Made by a program: the position numbers and the translations under genes
Shown: in pieces, positions 15,734 through 24,366 of the stretch
Numbering within the stretch: the first letter of the stretch is position 1
Layout: every line of letters starts with the position of its first letter
Assembly (NCBI GenBank): GCA_030646755.1
Contig: JAUSKU010000081.1
Location: 1-41,642 of the forward strand
Length of the DNA stretch: 41,642 nucleotides
Direction: 5' to 3'
Origin: Deltaproteobacteria bacterium
Lineage (GTDB): Bacteria > Desulfobacterota > JAENJC01
The notes under the pieces: model-generated
Database searches by the model: none
Told to the model about the DNA's origin: nothing
What the model saw: the letters and a program-made list of their open reading frames with translations, nothing else

Positions 15734-15787
15734 TTCGACAGGCTCAGGATGATCGTTGTTAAATCCGTTCATGGTGAGCCTGTCGAA
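15734..15787. repeat. REP-like palindromic repeat
   Basis: Perfect 13-base inverted arms TTCGACAGGCTCA (15734-15746) and complement (15775-15787). The short GTAATCTGTG-type phrase following it (about 15810-15830) has a relative at about 37710-37770. Such elements are usually present in many copies per genome. Confidence 0.7.
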
Positions 15788-15853
15788 CCATTATTGGGAA
15801 AAATATGCGTAATCTGTGCAATCTGTGGATAGTCTTTTCATGAAAGGGGTAAA

Positions 15854-16249
15854 ATGAATAAAAAAGTAGTTCTGGCAATCTTCATCTGTCTGGCATTATT
15901 CGCAGGCTGCAAGAAGATGAGCGAAAAGGACAAGACATTCTCTGTAATGACAGGTCTTGACGAGGCATTGAAACGCTACCGCTTCGACTGCGGCGATTTT
16001 CCGTCCACAGAGGTCGGCCTGAAGGGGCTTGTGGATAACTCTGCCGGATGTTCCAATTGGAAGGGACCGTATATAGAGTGGGGGATAGATGTGACCAAGG
16101 ATGCGTGGGGAAGGCCATTTGTTTATCAATTGGCAGAAGAGGGACGGGCCACCATAATATCTTACGGCGCCGATGGAAAGCCCGGGGGTTCAGGCCAGGA
16201 TACAGATCTGACATTTGAGGTAAAGAAACGTCCGAAAGGTATGATGTAA
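15854..16249 (+). CDS. GspG-like (pseudopilin fold) lipoprotein
   Basis: A 131-aa protein. A short signal peptide ends with a lipobox (LFAGC, Cys about 19). The remainder matches the globular part of type II secretion major pseudopilin GspG: EALKRYRFDCGDFPSTEVGLKGL, GPYI, then KDAWGRPFVYQL and SYGADGKPGGSGQDTDL. The N-terminal methylated pilin helix and GFTLIE processing motif are absent. So this is a lipid-anchored domain, not a filament subunit. Two cysteines (in FDCGD and SAGCS) may pair. RBS GAAAGGGG precedes the ATG. It is followed two bases later by ispD. Confidence 0.85.
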   Translation: MNKKVVLAIFICLALFAGCKKMSEKDKTFSVMTGLDEALKRYRFDCGDFPSTEVGLKGLVDNSAGCSNWKGPYIEWGIDVTKDAWGRPFVYQLAEEGRATIISYGADGKPGGSGQDTDLTFEVKKRPKGMM

Positions 16250-16251
16250 CC

Positions 16252-16941
16252 GTGAACGTCATTGCACTAATCCCTGCCGCAGGGGCAGGAAAGAGGATGG
16301 GAGGGGAAAGGAACAAGCAGTACCTTGAAATAGGCGGGAAGCCTATCCTTGCCCATACCCTTGAAGTCTTTGACGGGTGTGATGCGATCTCGGAGGTTTA
16401 TCTCATCGTTCCCGAGGAAGATTGTGCATACTGTTGCGACCTGGTTGACGGTATCAGGTTCACAAAACCGATAAGGGTTATTTCAGGGGGCAAGGAGAGG
16501 CAGGACTCGGTCAAAAACGGTATAGACGCCATATACAACTGCGACATAGTCATGGTACACGACGGTGTCAGGCCGTTTGTGACAGAGGATATAATCAACA
16601 GGTCCGTAGAGGAGACCGTAGGTTGCGGCGCCACGGTAGTTGCCGTCCCTGCCAAGGACACCATAAAGTCCGTGGATGAAGAGGGAAACATTATCGAGAC
16701 CCTCGAGAGGAAAAAGCTCTGGCAGGTCCAGACACCCCAGACCTTTAAATACGAGATAATAAAAGAGGCCTTTGATAAGGCATATAAAGACGGGTTCTAC
16801 GGGACTGACGATGCCTCCCTCGTCGAGAGGATGGGGCACAAAGTCCGCATCATTGAAGGCTCCTACCAGAACATAAAGATAACCACCCCAGAAGATATGA
16901 TAATCGCAGAGGCCATATTGAAATCGAGACAGGCGGGATAA
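16252..16941 (+). CDS. ispD: 2-C-methyl-D-erythritol 4-phosphate cytidylyltransferase
   Basis: A 229-aa MEP-pathway enzyme making CDP-methylerythritol for isoprenoid synthesis. Motifs are PAAGAGKRMGGERNKQYLEIGGKPIL (nucleotide binding, about 6-31), SGGKERQDSVKNG, VHDGVRPFVT and TDDASLVER. Length matches the single-domain family. It starts with GTG at 16252, two bases after the preceding stop. ispF is not adjacent. The 90 bases before thiD contain an AACCGCTAAGACACG-type intergenic phrase and no gene. Confidence 0.95.
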   Translation: MNVIALIPAAGAGKRMGGERNKQYLEIGGKPILAHTLEVFDGCDAISEVYLIVPEEDCAYCCDLVDGIRFTKPIRVISGGKERQDSVKNGIDAIYNCDIVMVHDGVRPFVTEDIINRSVEETVGCGATVVAVPAKDTIKSVDEEGNIIETLERKKLWQVQTPQTFKYEIIKEAFDKAYKDGFYGTDDASLVERMGHKVRIIEGSYQNIKITTPEDMIIAEAILKSRQAG

Positions 16942-17032
16942 AGGCGATAACCGCTAAGACACGGGCAGGTTGGCAAAGCTAAGGGAAAAGACTTCTTGCC
17001 TGTAACCCATCCATTGTGTAAAATCAGAAACA

Positions 17033-17815
17033 ATGAAAACGGTATTATCCATAGCAGGTTCCGATCCATCCGGCGGGGCAGGTATCCAGGCTGATCTGAA
17101 GACCTTCTGTGCTTATAAGGTCTACGGGATGGCAGTTATTGCCTCATTGACTTCCCAGAACACCGTCGGCGTCCAGGATGTTTATCATGTGCCCTCTACC
17201 TTTCTTGTAAAGCAGCTCAAGGCCATTTATGAGGATGTCAGGATTGATGCAGTAAAGATAGGGATGCTTGGAACTCTTGAAAATGTCATTGCAGTAAGTC
17301 AGTTTATTGAGGAGACAAAGGTCCCGAATGTCGTCCTCGACCCTGTCCTAATATCCGGCAGTGGAACGCCTCTGCTCGAAGAGGACGCTGTCCAGATTCT
17401 AAAGGATACCTTGCTGAATCTTTGCACCATCGTTACCCCGAACCTCGTGGAGGCCTCTATCCTCACAGGGATGAAGGTTACGGATGTCAGCTCCATGAAA
17501 GAGGCCGCCGCTGCCCTGTTCATGAAGACAGGAGCCAAGAACGTCCTGATAAAGGGTGGGCATCTGGAAGGTAAGGCCGTTGACATATTTTTTGACGGGA
17601 TGAAGTTTGAAATATACGAAGCTCCGAAGATTCAGAAGTCAACTCACGGGACAGGATGCACCCTCTCCTCCGCCATTGCCGCAGGCCTTGCCAGGGGATT
17701 TGAACTTAAGGATTCAGTATCAAAGGCCAAGGGGTATGTGCTTAGTGGAATAAAGAGCGGCTTTGATGATATAGGAAAAGGGAGTCACCCCCTTAACCAC
17801 TTTGTGCCGATTTGA
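17033..17815 (+). CDS. thiD: hydroxymethylpyrimidine/phosphomethylpyrimidine kinase
   Basis: A 260-aa ribokinase-fold enzyme phosphorylating HMP and HMP-P for thiamine synthesis. Motifs are AGSDPSGGAGIQADLKTF (about 6-23), MLGTLENV, DPVLISGSG, TPNLVEASILTG and the catalytic anion-hole region HGTGCTLSSAIAAGLARG (about 205-222). Length is normal. No thiamine riboswitch is visible in the 90-base upstream gap. No other thi genes are in the window. Confidence 0.95.
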   Translation: MKTVLSIAGSDPSGGAGIQADLKTFCAYKVYGMAVIASLTSQNTVGVQDVYHVPSTFLVKQLKAIYEDVRIDAVKIGMLGTLENVIAVSQFIEETKVPNVVLDPVLISGSGTPLLEEDAVQILKDTLLNLCTIVTPNLVEASILTGMKVTDVSSMKEAAAALFMKTGAKNVLIKGGHLEGKAVDIFFDGMKFEIYEAPKIQKSTHGTGCTLSSAIAAGLARGFELKDSVSKAKGYVLSGIKSGFDDIGKGSHPLNHFVPI

Positions 17816-17965
17816 GTTTGACATGTCACTTGGCTAATTTCCCCTGATTTAAAGAAGATTTTTGATAAAATTTCTTTGTAATGAAGAACGATTTATTAAA
17901 ACAGATGATAAAGGACTGAATGACAATTTAAAAACAGTCTGATATTATTGGTGCCGGATAAACCT

Positions 17966-18283
17966 ATGATAGATAAAACAAAAATAGCAAAAGCTACCGA
18001 GCTGCTTCGCGAGGCAGCAAAGCCAAAAAAGATTATCCTGTTTGGTTCCTACGCCCGCAATGAGGCGGACGAGGGGAGCGACATTGATTTTCTTGTTGTT
18101 GAAAAAACGGTTAAAGACCGAGTTGCCGAGATGGTGCGCTTGAACCGCATACTTAGCCCATTACGAATCCCGGTAGACCTTCTTGTTGTGAGCGAGGAGA
18201 TGTTTGATTACTGGTCAAGCACGCCTGGGAGTGTATATTACAATGCCTTAACCGAGGGGAAGACGATATATGAGGCAGCGTGA
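17966..18283 (+). CDS. MNT-type minimal nucleotidyltransferase
   Basis: A 105-aa protein with the pol-beta-like motif LFGSYARNEADEGSDIDFLVV (GS-x-AR and the two Asp metal ligands). Minimal nucleotidyltransferases of this type neutralise partner HEPN RNases by AMPylation (MntA/HepT systems). The next gene is a HEPN protein overlapping it by 14 bases, the classic arrangement. The ATG at 17966 is chosen; an upstream TTG (17948) is in frame. The 150 bases upstream contain only a short AT-rich leader. Confidence 0.85.
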   Translation: MIDKTKIAKATELLREAAKPKKIILFGSYARNEADEGSDIDFLVVEKTVKDRVAEMVRLNRILSPLRIPVDLLVVSEEMFDYWSSTPGSVYYNALTEGKTIYEAA

Positions 18284-18647
18284 ACAGGCCCTGCTACTGA
18301 TAAAAAAGGCCGTTGAAGACGAGGCCCTGCTTGCTGAGATACTTTCTTCCAGTCAGATAAGCGATGAGATATTCGGGTTTCATTGCCAGCAGGCGGCGGA
18401 AAAGCTCCTTAAGGCCATGCTGTCAAAATTAGGCATCAACTTTCCAAGAACTCACAATCTCCGCTTGCTTATGGATCTTTTGGCAGACGCAGGCCACCCC
18501 CTTCCTGCAAATCTATCAGGCATTGACACTTTGACTCCCTATGGGACACTGTTCCGTTATGAGGATATCCCCACCGAAGTTGAGCTTGACCGAGAGGATC
18601 TTTTTAATTTAATCCGCACACTGCACGACTTCGTTGAAAATAAATGA
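18270..18647 (+). CDS. HEPN-domain partner of the nucleotidyltransferase
   Basis: A 125-aa all-helical HEPN protein: FHCQQAAEKLLKAMLSKLG (about 37-55), then RTHNLRLLMDLL and FRYEDIPTEV. It belongs to the PF05168-type group, in which the catalytic R-X4-6-H of HepT toxins is not evident: I see RTHN but no C-terminal RNxxxH. It may therefore be a non-nuclease HEPN paired with MNT, rather than a proven toxin. It overlaps the MNT gene and would be co-translated. Confidence 0.8.
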   Translation: MRQREQALLLIKKAVEDEALLAEILSSSQISDEIFGFHCQQAAEKLLKAMLSKLGINFPRTHNLRLLMDLLADAGHPLPANLSGIDTLTPYGTLFRYEDIPTEVELDREDLFNLIRTLHDFVENK

Positions 18648-18691
18648 AAAAAGATCGCAGACATCCCCTTAAAGCTCTATAAGGAGAACCA

Positions 18692-19333
18692 ATGGAACTA
18701 TTAGCCAACTTCATAGACATCTTCATGCACCTCGATAAGCACCTGAATACTGTAATACAAAACTACGGAGCCTGGACATACCTGATCCTCTTTCTCATTA
18801 TATTCTGCGAAACAGGCCTTGTGGTGACACCAATCCTTCCGGGGGACTCCCTCCTTTTTGCGGCAGGGGCCATTGCAGCGATGGGATCACTCGACCCTGT
18901 GTGGTTGTTTGGACTTCTCACGATAGCGGCAATAGCCGGGGATACGGTAAATTACAGCATAGGGTATTATCTGGGACCGAAGGTCTTTCAACTGGAGGAT
19001 TCCCGGTTTTTCAAAAAGGAGTATCTTGAGCGCACACACCAGTTCTATGAAAGGCACGGAGGGAAGACCATAATAATTGCCCGGTTCATGCCGATAATCA
19101 GGACATTTGCACCGTTTGTGGCCGGGGTGGGGAGCATGACTTACCTGAGCTTCATTTCGTATAATGTCATTGGCGGGATTCTCTGGATCGGCCTCTTCAT
19201 CTTCGGCGGATACATCTTCGGGAATATACCTGCGGTAAAGCACAACTTCACGCTGGTTATAATTGGTATTATATTTGTCTCAATCCTTCCTGGGGTCATT
19301 GAATTCCTTCGGCATCGCTACGGGAAAAAATAG
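18692..19333 (+). CDS. DedA-family membrane protein
   Basis: A 213-aa DedA/VTT-domain protein, a family involved in lipid-carrier (undecaprenyl phosphate) flipping and membrane homeostasis. Shows [24 protein letters not shown] (about 49-72), [14 protein letters not shown], the re-entrant [16 protein letters not shown] segment with conserved Arg residues, and a final helix before a basic tail. RBS AAGGAGAACC. It is convergent with mnmE, with eight bases between the stops and no obvious terminator hairpin. Confidence 0.92.
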   Translation: MELLANFIDIFMHLDKHLNTVIQNYGAWTYLILFLIIFCETGLVVTPILPGDSLLFAAGAIAAMGSLDPVWLFGLLTIAAIAGDTVNYSIGYYLGPKVFQLEDSRFFKKEYLERTHQFYERHGGKTIIIARFMPIIRTFAPFVAGVGSMTYLSFISYNVIGGILWIGLFIFGGYIFGNIPAVKHNFTLVIIGIIFVSILPGVIEFLRHRYGKK

Positions 19334-19341
19334 CTGAGGCA

Positions 19342-20727
19342 TCACTTACCGATACAGAACTCGCTGAATATCCTGTCCAGGATGTCGTCCGGCGTTGTCT
19401 CCCCGACAATATCCCTGATGGCGTTCAGGGCAGCCCGAAGATCAACTGTATAGAATTCCGGTGAAAGGGAACCCCTTATCCCTTCCATGGATGAAGATAC
19501 GGAATCCAGTGCCTTTTGTAAGGTATCCCTATGTCTTGCCCTTGTTATGACAAGTCCGCCTGATGCCTCATTTTTTCCACGAAGGGCCTCTTTAAAGATT
19601 GCATCATTAAGGGCCTCTATCCCTTCACCTGTGATGGTAGAGATAGAAACGGCCTGCATCTCTCCCCTGAGCTTTGAGATATCCTCATCTCTCAAGGCAT
19701 TGGGAAGGTCGGACTTGTTCATGATAAGTATGTATTTTTTCCCCTTCAGCTCTTCAGCCAGCGTCCATTCATCATCGGTCAGCGGCCGGCTTCCATCCAC
19801 CACAAACAGGGCGATATCCGCCCTCTTCAAGACCTCTCTGGCAAGCTTCACCCCTTCTATTTCAACCAGGTCCTCGGTCTCTCTTATCCCGGCGGTATCC
19901 GCGAGCCTCAATGGGACGCCTCTGATATTCATATACTCTTCAATGACATCCCTTGTGGTTCCGGGGACGGAGGTTACTATGGCCCTCTTTTCCCTCAGCA
20001 GCAGGTTCAGAAGTGAAGACTTTCCTACATTGGGCCTTCCGACGATGACCAGGGAAAGGCCGTCCCTGTAGACCCTTCCCTCATCATAAGAGGAGATCAG
20101 CCCTTTCAGCAAGGCGGCCACATCGGAAAGGGCGTTCAGGAACTGGTCTCTTGTTGATAACTCTATCTCCTCTTCAGGAAAGTCTATGTACGCCTCTGAA
20201 TGGGCAAGGACGGAAGAGAGCCTATCCTTTACCTCCGTGAGCTTGCTGTACAGCCTTCCAGCAAGCTGGTCTGCAGCGGCAGAGTGTCCAGCCTGGCCCT
20301 TGGCCCTGATCAAGTCTATGACCGCCTCGGCCTGGGTAAGGTCTATGCGGCCATTCAGGAACGCCCTCTTTGTAAACTCGCCTGGCTCGGCAGGCCTTGC
20401 ACCCTCCCTTAGGACCAGTTCCAGCACCCTCTGTGTCACAAGAGAGCCCCCGTGGCAGTGGATCTCAAATACATCCTCCCTTGTATAGCTGCGGGGTCCC
20501 TTCATGAGGACGCACAATGCCTCATCTATAACCTCTCCATTCCCTGGATCCACAACGTGGCCGTAATAGAGCCTGTAAGACTCCCAGGGGCCTGAGGACT
20601 TTCTTTTAAATATCTTTTCAGCAATACCAATGCTGTCGGGGCCGCTCAGACGGATAATCCCTATCCCTCCCTCACCGGTGGGCGTGGCTACTGCAGCTAT
20701 GGTATCGTATTCGAAAATCTTAGGCAT
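19342..20727 (-). CDS. mnmE: tRNA modification GTPase MnmE
   Basis: A 461-aa GTPase that, with MnmG, installs the 5-substituent on wobble uridine of several tRNAs. It has an N-terminal folate-binding domain (about 1-120, IRLSGPDS, EIHCHGGSL, RAFLNGRIDLTQAEAV) and a helical domain. The inserted G domain has GRPNVGKSSLLN (about 230), TTRD, DTAGIRE and NKSD. The C-terminal FCIGK carries the conserved cysteine. Full length. No Shine-Dalgarno is obvious before the ATG at 20727. mnmG is not in the window. Confidence 0.97.
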   Translation of the reverse strand: MPKIFEYDTIAAVATPTGEGGIGIIRLSGPDSIGIAEKIFKRKSSGPWESYRLYYGHVVDPGNGEVIDEALCVLMKGPRSYTREDVFEIHCHGGSLVTQRVLELVLREGARPAEPGEFTKRAFLNGRIDLTQAEAVIDLIRAKGQAGHSAAADQLAGRLYSKLTEVKDRLSSVLAHSEAYIDFPEEEIELSTRDQFLNALSDVAALLKGLISSYDEGRVYRDGLSLVIVGRPNVGKSSLLNLLLREKRAIVTSVPGTTRDVIEEYMNIRGVPLRLADTAGIRETEDLVEIEGVKLAREVLKRADIALFVVDGSRPLTDDEWTLAEELKGKKYILIMNKSDLPNALRDEDISKLRGEMQAVSISTITGEGIEALNDAIFKEALRGKNEASGGLVITRARHRDTLQKALDSVSSSMEGIRGSLSPEFYTVDLRAALNAIRDIVGETTPDDILDRIFSEFCIGK

Positions 20728-20789
20728 AATTTAATGAGTAGTGTCAGTGTTTAGTGTCAGTATTAGCAGATAACCAGTCATAAAAGGGT

Positions 20790-20948
20790 CTTGCAAAACT
20801 CTAAAGCCAGGTCATTTAAAAACTGTTTTTACCACAAAGTACACAAAGAACACGAAGAAAAATCAAAACATAGAGGCATTTGAAGCCCTTTCTTTAACTT
20901 TGTGTCCTTCGTGCCCTTTGTGGTTAAATATATGGAGCATTTTGCAAG
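20790..20948. repeat. MITE-like inverted repeat element
   Basis: Outer arms CTTGCAAAA (20790-20798)/TTTTGCAAG (20940-20948) and inner arms built on ACCACAAAG (20831-20839)/CTTTGTGGT (20916-20924), continuing as a long imperfect stem of the ACACAAAGAACACGAAG type. It occupies most of the 274-base gap between mnmE and the next gene. It encodes nothing; probably a non-autonomous repeat. Confidence 0.6.
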
Positions 20949-21001
20949 AGGCTCATAATAAAAGACATAGCATCTAACACTAACAACTAATAATAACGTC
21001 T

Positions 21002-21856
21002 TTATTTAATAGTTTTCCAGATATTGTAGATATAAAGCCCGAATGAAGCAGCCAGTATCATACCAAATACCGGCAACAGGAGCCTGTAAGTCATCCCGTC
21101 CCTGTCTGCAAAGACAAAGAGGAGGACCATTCCTATAAGCCCGATATTCAGAATGGTGAACTGGTGCCTTGCAATCCGTATACTGTGAAGAGGCCTACCC
21201 GCGAACCTTGGGAACATGTGGTATGAAACCCCGAATATCATCATGGACACAAACCCCACAAGGTTGATATGGGCATGGGCCGGCATTATTGAATAGATGT
21301 TCCCTGGCCTTAAAAACATGAACGTCCCCAGGATGCATCCTGTAAAGAAATATATGATACTTGCACTGGTATATCTCGTAGCCACTCTATCCGTCTCTTT
21401 GTCCGTTGTCCCGAATGGATTGGGAGGGCCTGTTCCGGGGATGCCCTTGATAAAGGTAAGGAGCATATTGTAGATAAATATGAAAAGGGATACCACCTCT
21501 AAAACAGCTGCCAGTCTTGCAACAGGATGTATATCTGTGGGGTAGTAGGGAGATATCAAAAGGAATCCTATGATACCTATAACCCCAAGGTTGGAAAGGA
21601 ATAGATGGGTGTAAGCGAGGGTTGGGCTATAGAAGGCCTTTCCTGCAAACATTGGGATTATGTGATATGTGACACCGAATATCATCATGGTAACAAACCC
21701 GAGAAGGAAGGAGTGGACCGTTGCCACCATAAGGGGGTATATTGATATCCAAGATATGAACCCCTCAGATGTCAGCAGGGACAAAACTCCGAATACTGAC
21801 CCTATTGCAGCATATATGACGGCTGATGCGATAAAACCGATTGTGTACCGTTCCAT
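21002..21856 (-). CDS. short heme-copper-oxidase subunit I-like membrane protein
   Basis: A 284-aa protein with eight predicted helices arranged as two similar four-helix halves. Each half has a paired-histidine helix: HSFLLGFVTMMIFGVTYHIIPMFAGK (about 48-73) and HAHINLVGFVSMMIFGVSYHMFPRFAG (about 192-218). The spacing and the YH-xx-P-x-F motif recall cbb3-type cytochrome oxidase subunit I and the NnrS family. It is far shorter than a true subunit I (about 450-500 aa with twelve helices), and no subunit II/III genes are near. A heme-binding role is likely, an oxidase role less so. No gene symbol assigned. Confidence 0.7.
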   Translation of the reverse strand: MERYTIGFIASAVIYAAIGSVFGVLSLLTSEGFISWISIYPLMVATVHSFLLGFVTMMIFGVTYHIIPMFAGKAFYSPTLAYTHLFLSNLGVIGIIGFLLISPYYPTDIHPVARLAAVLEVVSLFIFIYNMLLTFIKGIPGTGPPNPFGTTDKETDRVATRYTSASIIYFFTGCILGTFMFLRPGNIYSIMPAHAHINLVGFVSMMIFGVSYHMFPRFAGRPLHSIRIARHQFTILNIGLIGMVLLFVFADRDGMTYRLLLPVFGMILAASFGLYIYNIWKTIK

Positions 21857-21922
21857 CCTGTCTTTCTACCACCTTTCCGTTCTTATGGCAATATCGATTG
21901 AATCGACTCAGTATTAAAGATA

Positions 21923-21951
21923 TTGAAATTGTAATAGAAACATGTTATTAA
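21923..21951 (+). promoter_or_regulatory. candidate sigma70 promoter for fabI
   Basis: TTGAAA (21923-21928), a 17-base spacer and TATTAA (21946-21951), 31 bases before the fabI ATG. Both hexamers have one or two mismatches. Confidence 0.45.
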
Positions 21952-21982
21952 ATGACAGCTTTTAATAGGAGGTATTGTCAAG

Positions 21983-22753
21983 ATGGGTCTTGTAAGTGGG
22001 AAAAAGGCTTTGATAATGGGTGTAGCCAACGAGAGGAGCATCGCCTGGGGGATTGCGGAGGCGCTCCACAGGGAGGGTGCGGAGTTGGCCTTTACATATG
22101 CAGGCGAAACCCTGGAAAAGAGGGTAAGGCCTCTGGCGGAAAGTGTGGGGTCCAAGGTTGTTCTTCCCTGCGATGTTTCGAGGGAAGAGGATATAGATAA
22201 CTGCTTCAATGCCGTAAATGACGCCTTTGGGGGTCTGGATATACTGGTCCACTCCATCGCCTTTGCCAACAAGGAGGAACTTAAGGGGATGCTTATCAAT
22301 ACATCCAAAGAGGGTTTCCGCCTTGCTATGGATGTGAGTGTCTATTCCTTCATGGCCGTCTGCAAAAGAGCATATCCTTTGATGAAGGGGAGGAACAGCA
22401 GCATCATCACCCTTAGTTATCACGGCGCCAGACAGTATATACCCAATTACACGGTAATGGGCGTTGCAAAGGCGGCCCTTGAGGCATCGGTAAGATACAT
22501 GGCTGTTGACTTCGGAACTGAAGGGATAAGGGTTAATGCAATCTCAGCAGGCCCTATAAAGACCCTTGCTGCTATGGGGATAGGAAATTTCAAAGATATG
22601 CTGAACCGTGCAGAAGAAAAGTCCCCCATGAAGAGGAATGTAACCATAGAAGAGGTCGGGAACTCTGGTCTATACCTCCTAAGCGACCTTTCCAGCGGTG
22701 TAACCGGCGAGATACACTACGTTGACACAGGCATAAATATTATGGGAAACTAA
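21983..22753 (+). CDS. fabI: enoyl-[acyl-carrier-protein] reductase (NADH)
   Basis: A 256-aa short-chain dehydrogenase completing each fatty-acid elongation cycle. The FabI-type glycine motif is [16 protein letters not shown] (about 13-28). The catalytic Tyr/Lys lie in [23 protein letters not shown], with the FabI spacing Tyr-x6-Lys, and [16 protein letters not shown] follows. Length is normal. A strong RBS (AGGAGGT, 8 bases) and a promoter lie upstream. It appears monocistronic. Confidence 0.96.
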   Translation: MGLVSGKKALIMGVANERSIAWGIAEALHREGAELAFTYAGETLEKRVRPLAESVGSKVVLPCDVSREEDIDNCFNAVNDAFGGLDILVHSIAFANKEELKGMLINTSKEGFRLAMDVSVYSFMAVCKRAYPLMKGRNSSIITLSYHGARQYIPNYTVMGVAKAALEASVRYMAVDFGTEGIRVNAISAGPIKTLAAMGIGNFKDMLNRAEEKSPMKRNVTIEEVGNSGLYLLSDLSSGVTGEIHYVDTGINIMGN

Positions 22754-22760
22754 AAAACGA

Positions 22761-22817
22761 TGTAGGGGCTGGGCTTGTCCCTGCCCAAATAGGGCAACCA
22801 CAAGAGTTGCCCCTACA
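22761..22817. repeat. palindromic intergenic repeat
   Basis: Perfect outer arms TGTAGGGGC (22761-22769)/GCCCCTACA (22809-22817), with further internal pairing (CTGCCC/GGGCA). It lies between fabI and modC and could also act as a weak bidirectional terminator. Confidence 0.65.
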
Positions 22818-22825
22818 AATGCCTT

Positions 22826-23908
22826 ATGCTTGAACTCTCCTTCAAAAAGACCCTCGGCACTTTCCATCTTGATCTTGCCTTACAAGTCAATAACGAACTC
22901 ATGGTCCTCTTCGGACCTTCCGGCAGCGGCAAGACCCTTACACTTCAATGCATAGCGGGCCTCTTAAAACCTGTCTCAGGGTTTATGAGGCTGAACGGCA
23001 AGACATATTTTGATTCAGAAGCCAGCATAAGCCTTCCACTCACTGAAAGAGGCATTGGTTACGTGTTTCAGGACTATGCCCTTTTTCCGCACATGACTGT
23101 ATACGGTAATATCTCATACGGGATATCTAAGGAGCCAAGACAGACAATAAAGGAAAAGGTCTCAGATCTCCTTTCAATCCTGAGGCTTGAAGGCCTTGAG
23201 GACCGCTACCCTTCAGAGCTTTCAGGAGGCCAGAGGCAGAGGGTTGCCATAGCAAGGGCATTAATCGTAAGTCCCGCGCTGTTCCTCCTAGATGAGCCCT
23301 TTGCTGCCCTGGACCATCCGGTCAGGTCCAAGCTGAGGGTGGACCTTAAAAGGATTAGGGATAAGTTCTCCACTCCAACTATCATGGTGACCCATGACCT
23401 GGAAGAGGCCTTTATCCTCGGAGACAGGATTGCTGTAATGAACGAGGGGAAGATAGAACAGGTGGGAACGAGGGAGGAGGTCTTCTACAGGCCCAGGAGC
23501 AAGAAGGTTGCAAAGTTCCTTGGGATAAAGAATATATTCAAGGGGAAGGTCGCCTCTATCGGAGAAGGGTCCGCCTCCATAGATTCGGCAGGCTTTAGCG
23601 TGATCGCTCCGAGTTTGCAGCCTTTACCCATCGGTGAAGAAGTGGCGTTCTGCATCAGACCAGAGGAAGTTATGATCCTCAGGGAGGACAGGCCCGTGAG
23701 AGAGGGTCTCTCCGAAAACATCATCCCCGGACATATAATAGAGATAGTCGAGCAGGGGCCGACCTATCTGGTACTGTTCCATGCAGTGAACGGCCCTACC
23801 CTCCACATAAACGTCCCATCCTATGCCTTCAAGAAGCTTGGGCTTTATGAAGGGAAAGAGGTGAGGGTGTCGCTGAAGAGGGAGTCGATCTGGATTATAC
23901 CGAAATAG
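22826..23908 (+). CDS. modC: molybdate ABC transporter ATPase
   Basis: A 360-aa ABC ATPase: Walker A GPSGSGKT (30-37), Q-loop VFQDYALFPHMTV, signature LSGGQRQR (about 132), Walker B LFLLDEPFAALD, H-loop VTHD. The C-terminal third is a TOBE/MOP-type domain (ISLAG-less, with EVAFCIRPEEVMIL). The match to ModC/CysA-class importers is clear. Molybdate is preferred because modA lies 2 kb downstream on the same strand. There is no modB permease between or beside them. The start ATG at 22826 lacks a strong RBS and comes directly after a repeat. Confidence 0.85.
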   Translation: MLELSFKKTLGTFHLDLALQVNNELMVLFGPSGSGKTLTLQCIAGLLKPVSGFMRLNGKTYFDSEASISLPLTERGIGYVFQDYALFPHMTVYGNISYGISKEPRQTIKEKVSDLLSILRLEGLEDRYPSELSGGQRQRVAIARALIVSPALFLLDEPFAALDHPVRSKLRVDLKRIRDKFSTPTIMVTHDLEEAFILGDRIAVMNEGKIEQVGTREEVFYRPRSKKVAKFLGIKNIFKGKVASIGEGSASIDSAGFSVIAPSLQPLPIGEEVAFCIRPEEVMILREDRPVREGLSENIIPGHIIEIVEQGPTYLVLFHAVNGPTLHINVPSYAFKKLGLYEGKEVRVSLKRESIWIIPK

Positions 23909-24000
23909 AAGTGCAAAAAAACAAAGCTCATTCCTCAATAATCCGGCACAATGATGATGGGAGATGCATATGTGGATGCACCTATGAAGGATGTGCCTGT

Positions 24001-24045
24001 ATGAACCAAAAACTCGAACTAACCTGGATCGGCTCAGGGGGGTAA
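24001..24045 (+). pseudogene. remnant of an adenine-specific DNA methyltransferase start
   Basis: A 14-codon frame, MNQKLELTWIGSGG then stop. The opening MNxKLELTWIG is characteristic of a family of DNA methyltransferases that continue with an RPRLEPR-type segment. The rest of the gene is absent, the frame ending where the antirepressor remnant begins. Likely a deletion scar. Confidence 0.45.
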
Positions 24046-24048
24046 ACA

Positions 24049-24258
24049 ATGATAGAAAACTCGCTTGCAATATTTGAAGACTATAAAATTCGCAGGGTAT
24101 ACGATGAAAAAGATGAGAGATGGTATTTCTCCGTTGTGGATGTGGTTGGCGCTTTAACAGGCAGCGTCAATCCACGTGACTACTGGCTTAAGATGAAAAT
24201 AAGGGTTAAAAGCGAAGACGGGCTTGAACTGTCGACAATTTGTCGACAGTTGAAATAA
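24049..24258 (+). pseudogene. truncated BRO-N antirepressor-like gene
   Basis: A 69-aa frame with the BRO-N start (IFEDYKIRRVYDEKDERWYFSVVDVV, then PRDYWLKMK), ending at CRQLK-stop. Intact relatives run to over 200 residues and continue with a QLKM-xx-DGK segment. Here the TAA is followed in the same frame by MAVDVKNN, which looks like that continuation after one nonsense change. It then runs into the repeat at 24315. So the gene is broken by a stop and by an inserted element. Confidence 0.7.
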
Positions 24259-24314
24259 ATGGCGGTGGACGTAAAAAATAACGGTTCTTCCGTTTTTTGT
24301 GTGCGTAAAAGGTT

Positions 24315-24352
24315 CCCTCCCCTTCAAGGGGAGGGTCAGGGTGGGGATGGGG
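24315..24352. repeat. left inverted repeat of the DUF559 element
   Basis: CCCTCCCCTTCAAGGGGAGGG forms its own hairpin and is followed by TCAGGGTGGGGATGGGG. The whole 38-base block matches, as an inverted copy, the block at 24729-24767 on the other side of the nuclease gene. Confidence 0.65.
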
Positions 24353-24366
24353 TAAAGAGGTTTGTT

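Noticed and set aside
16942..17032. Possible c-di-GMP (GEMM) riboswitch before thiD (GGCAAAGCTAAGGG-like segment).
   Set aside because: The conserved core and pairing elements are missing; the sequence better fits a common AACCGCTAAGACACG intergenic phrase. No thiamine riboswitch is seen either.
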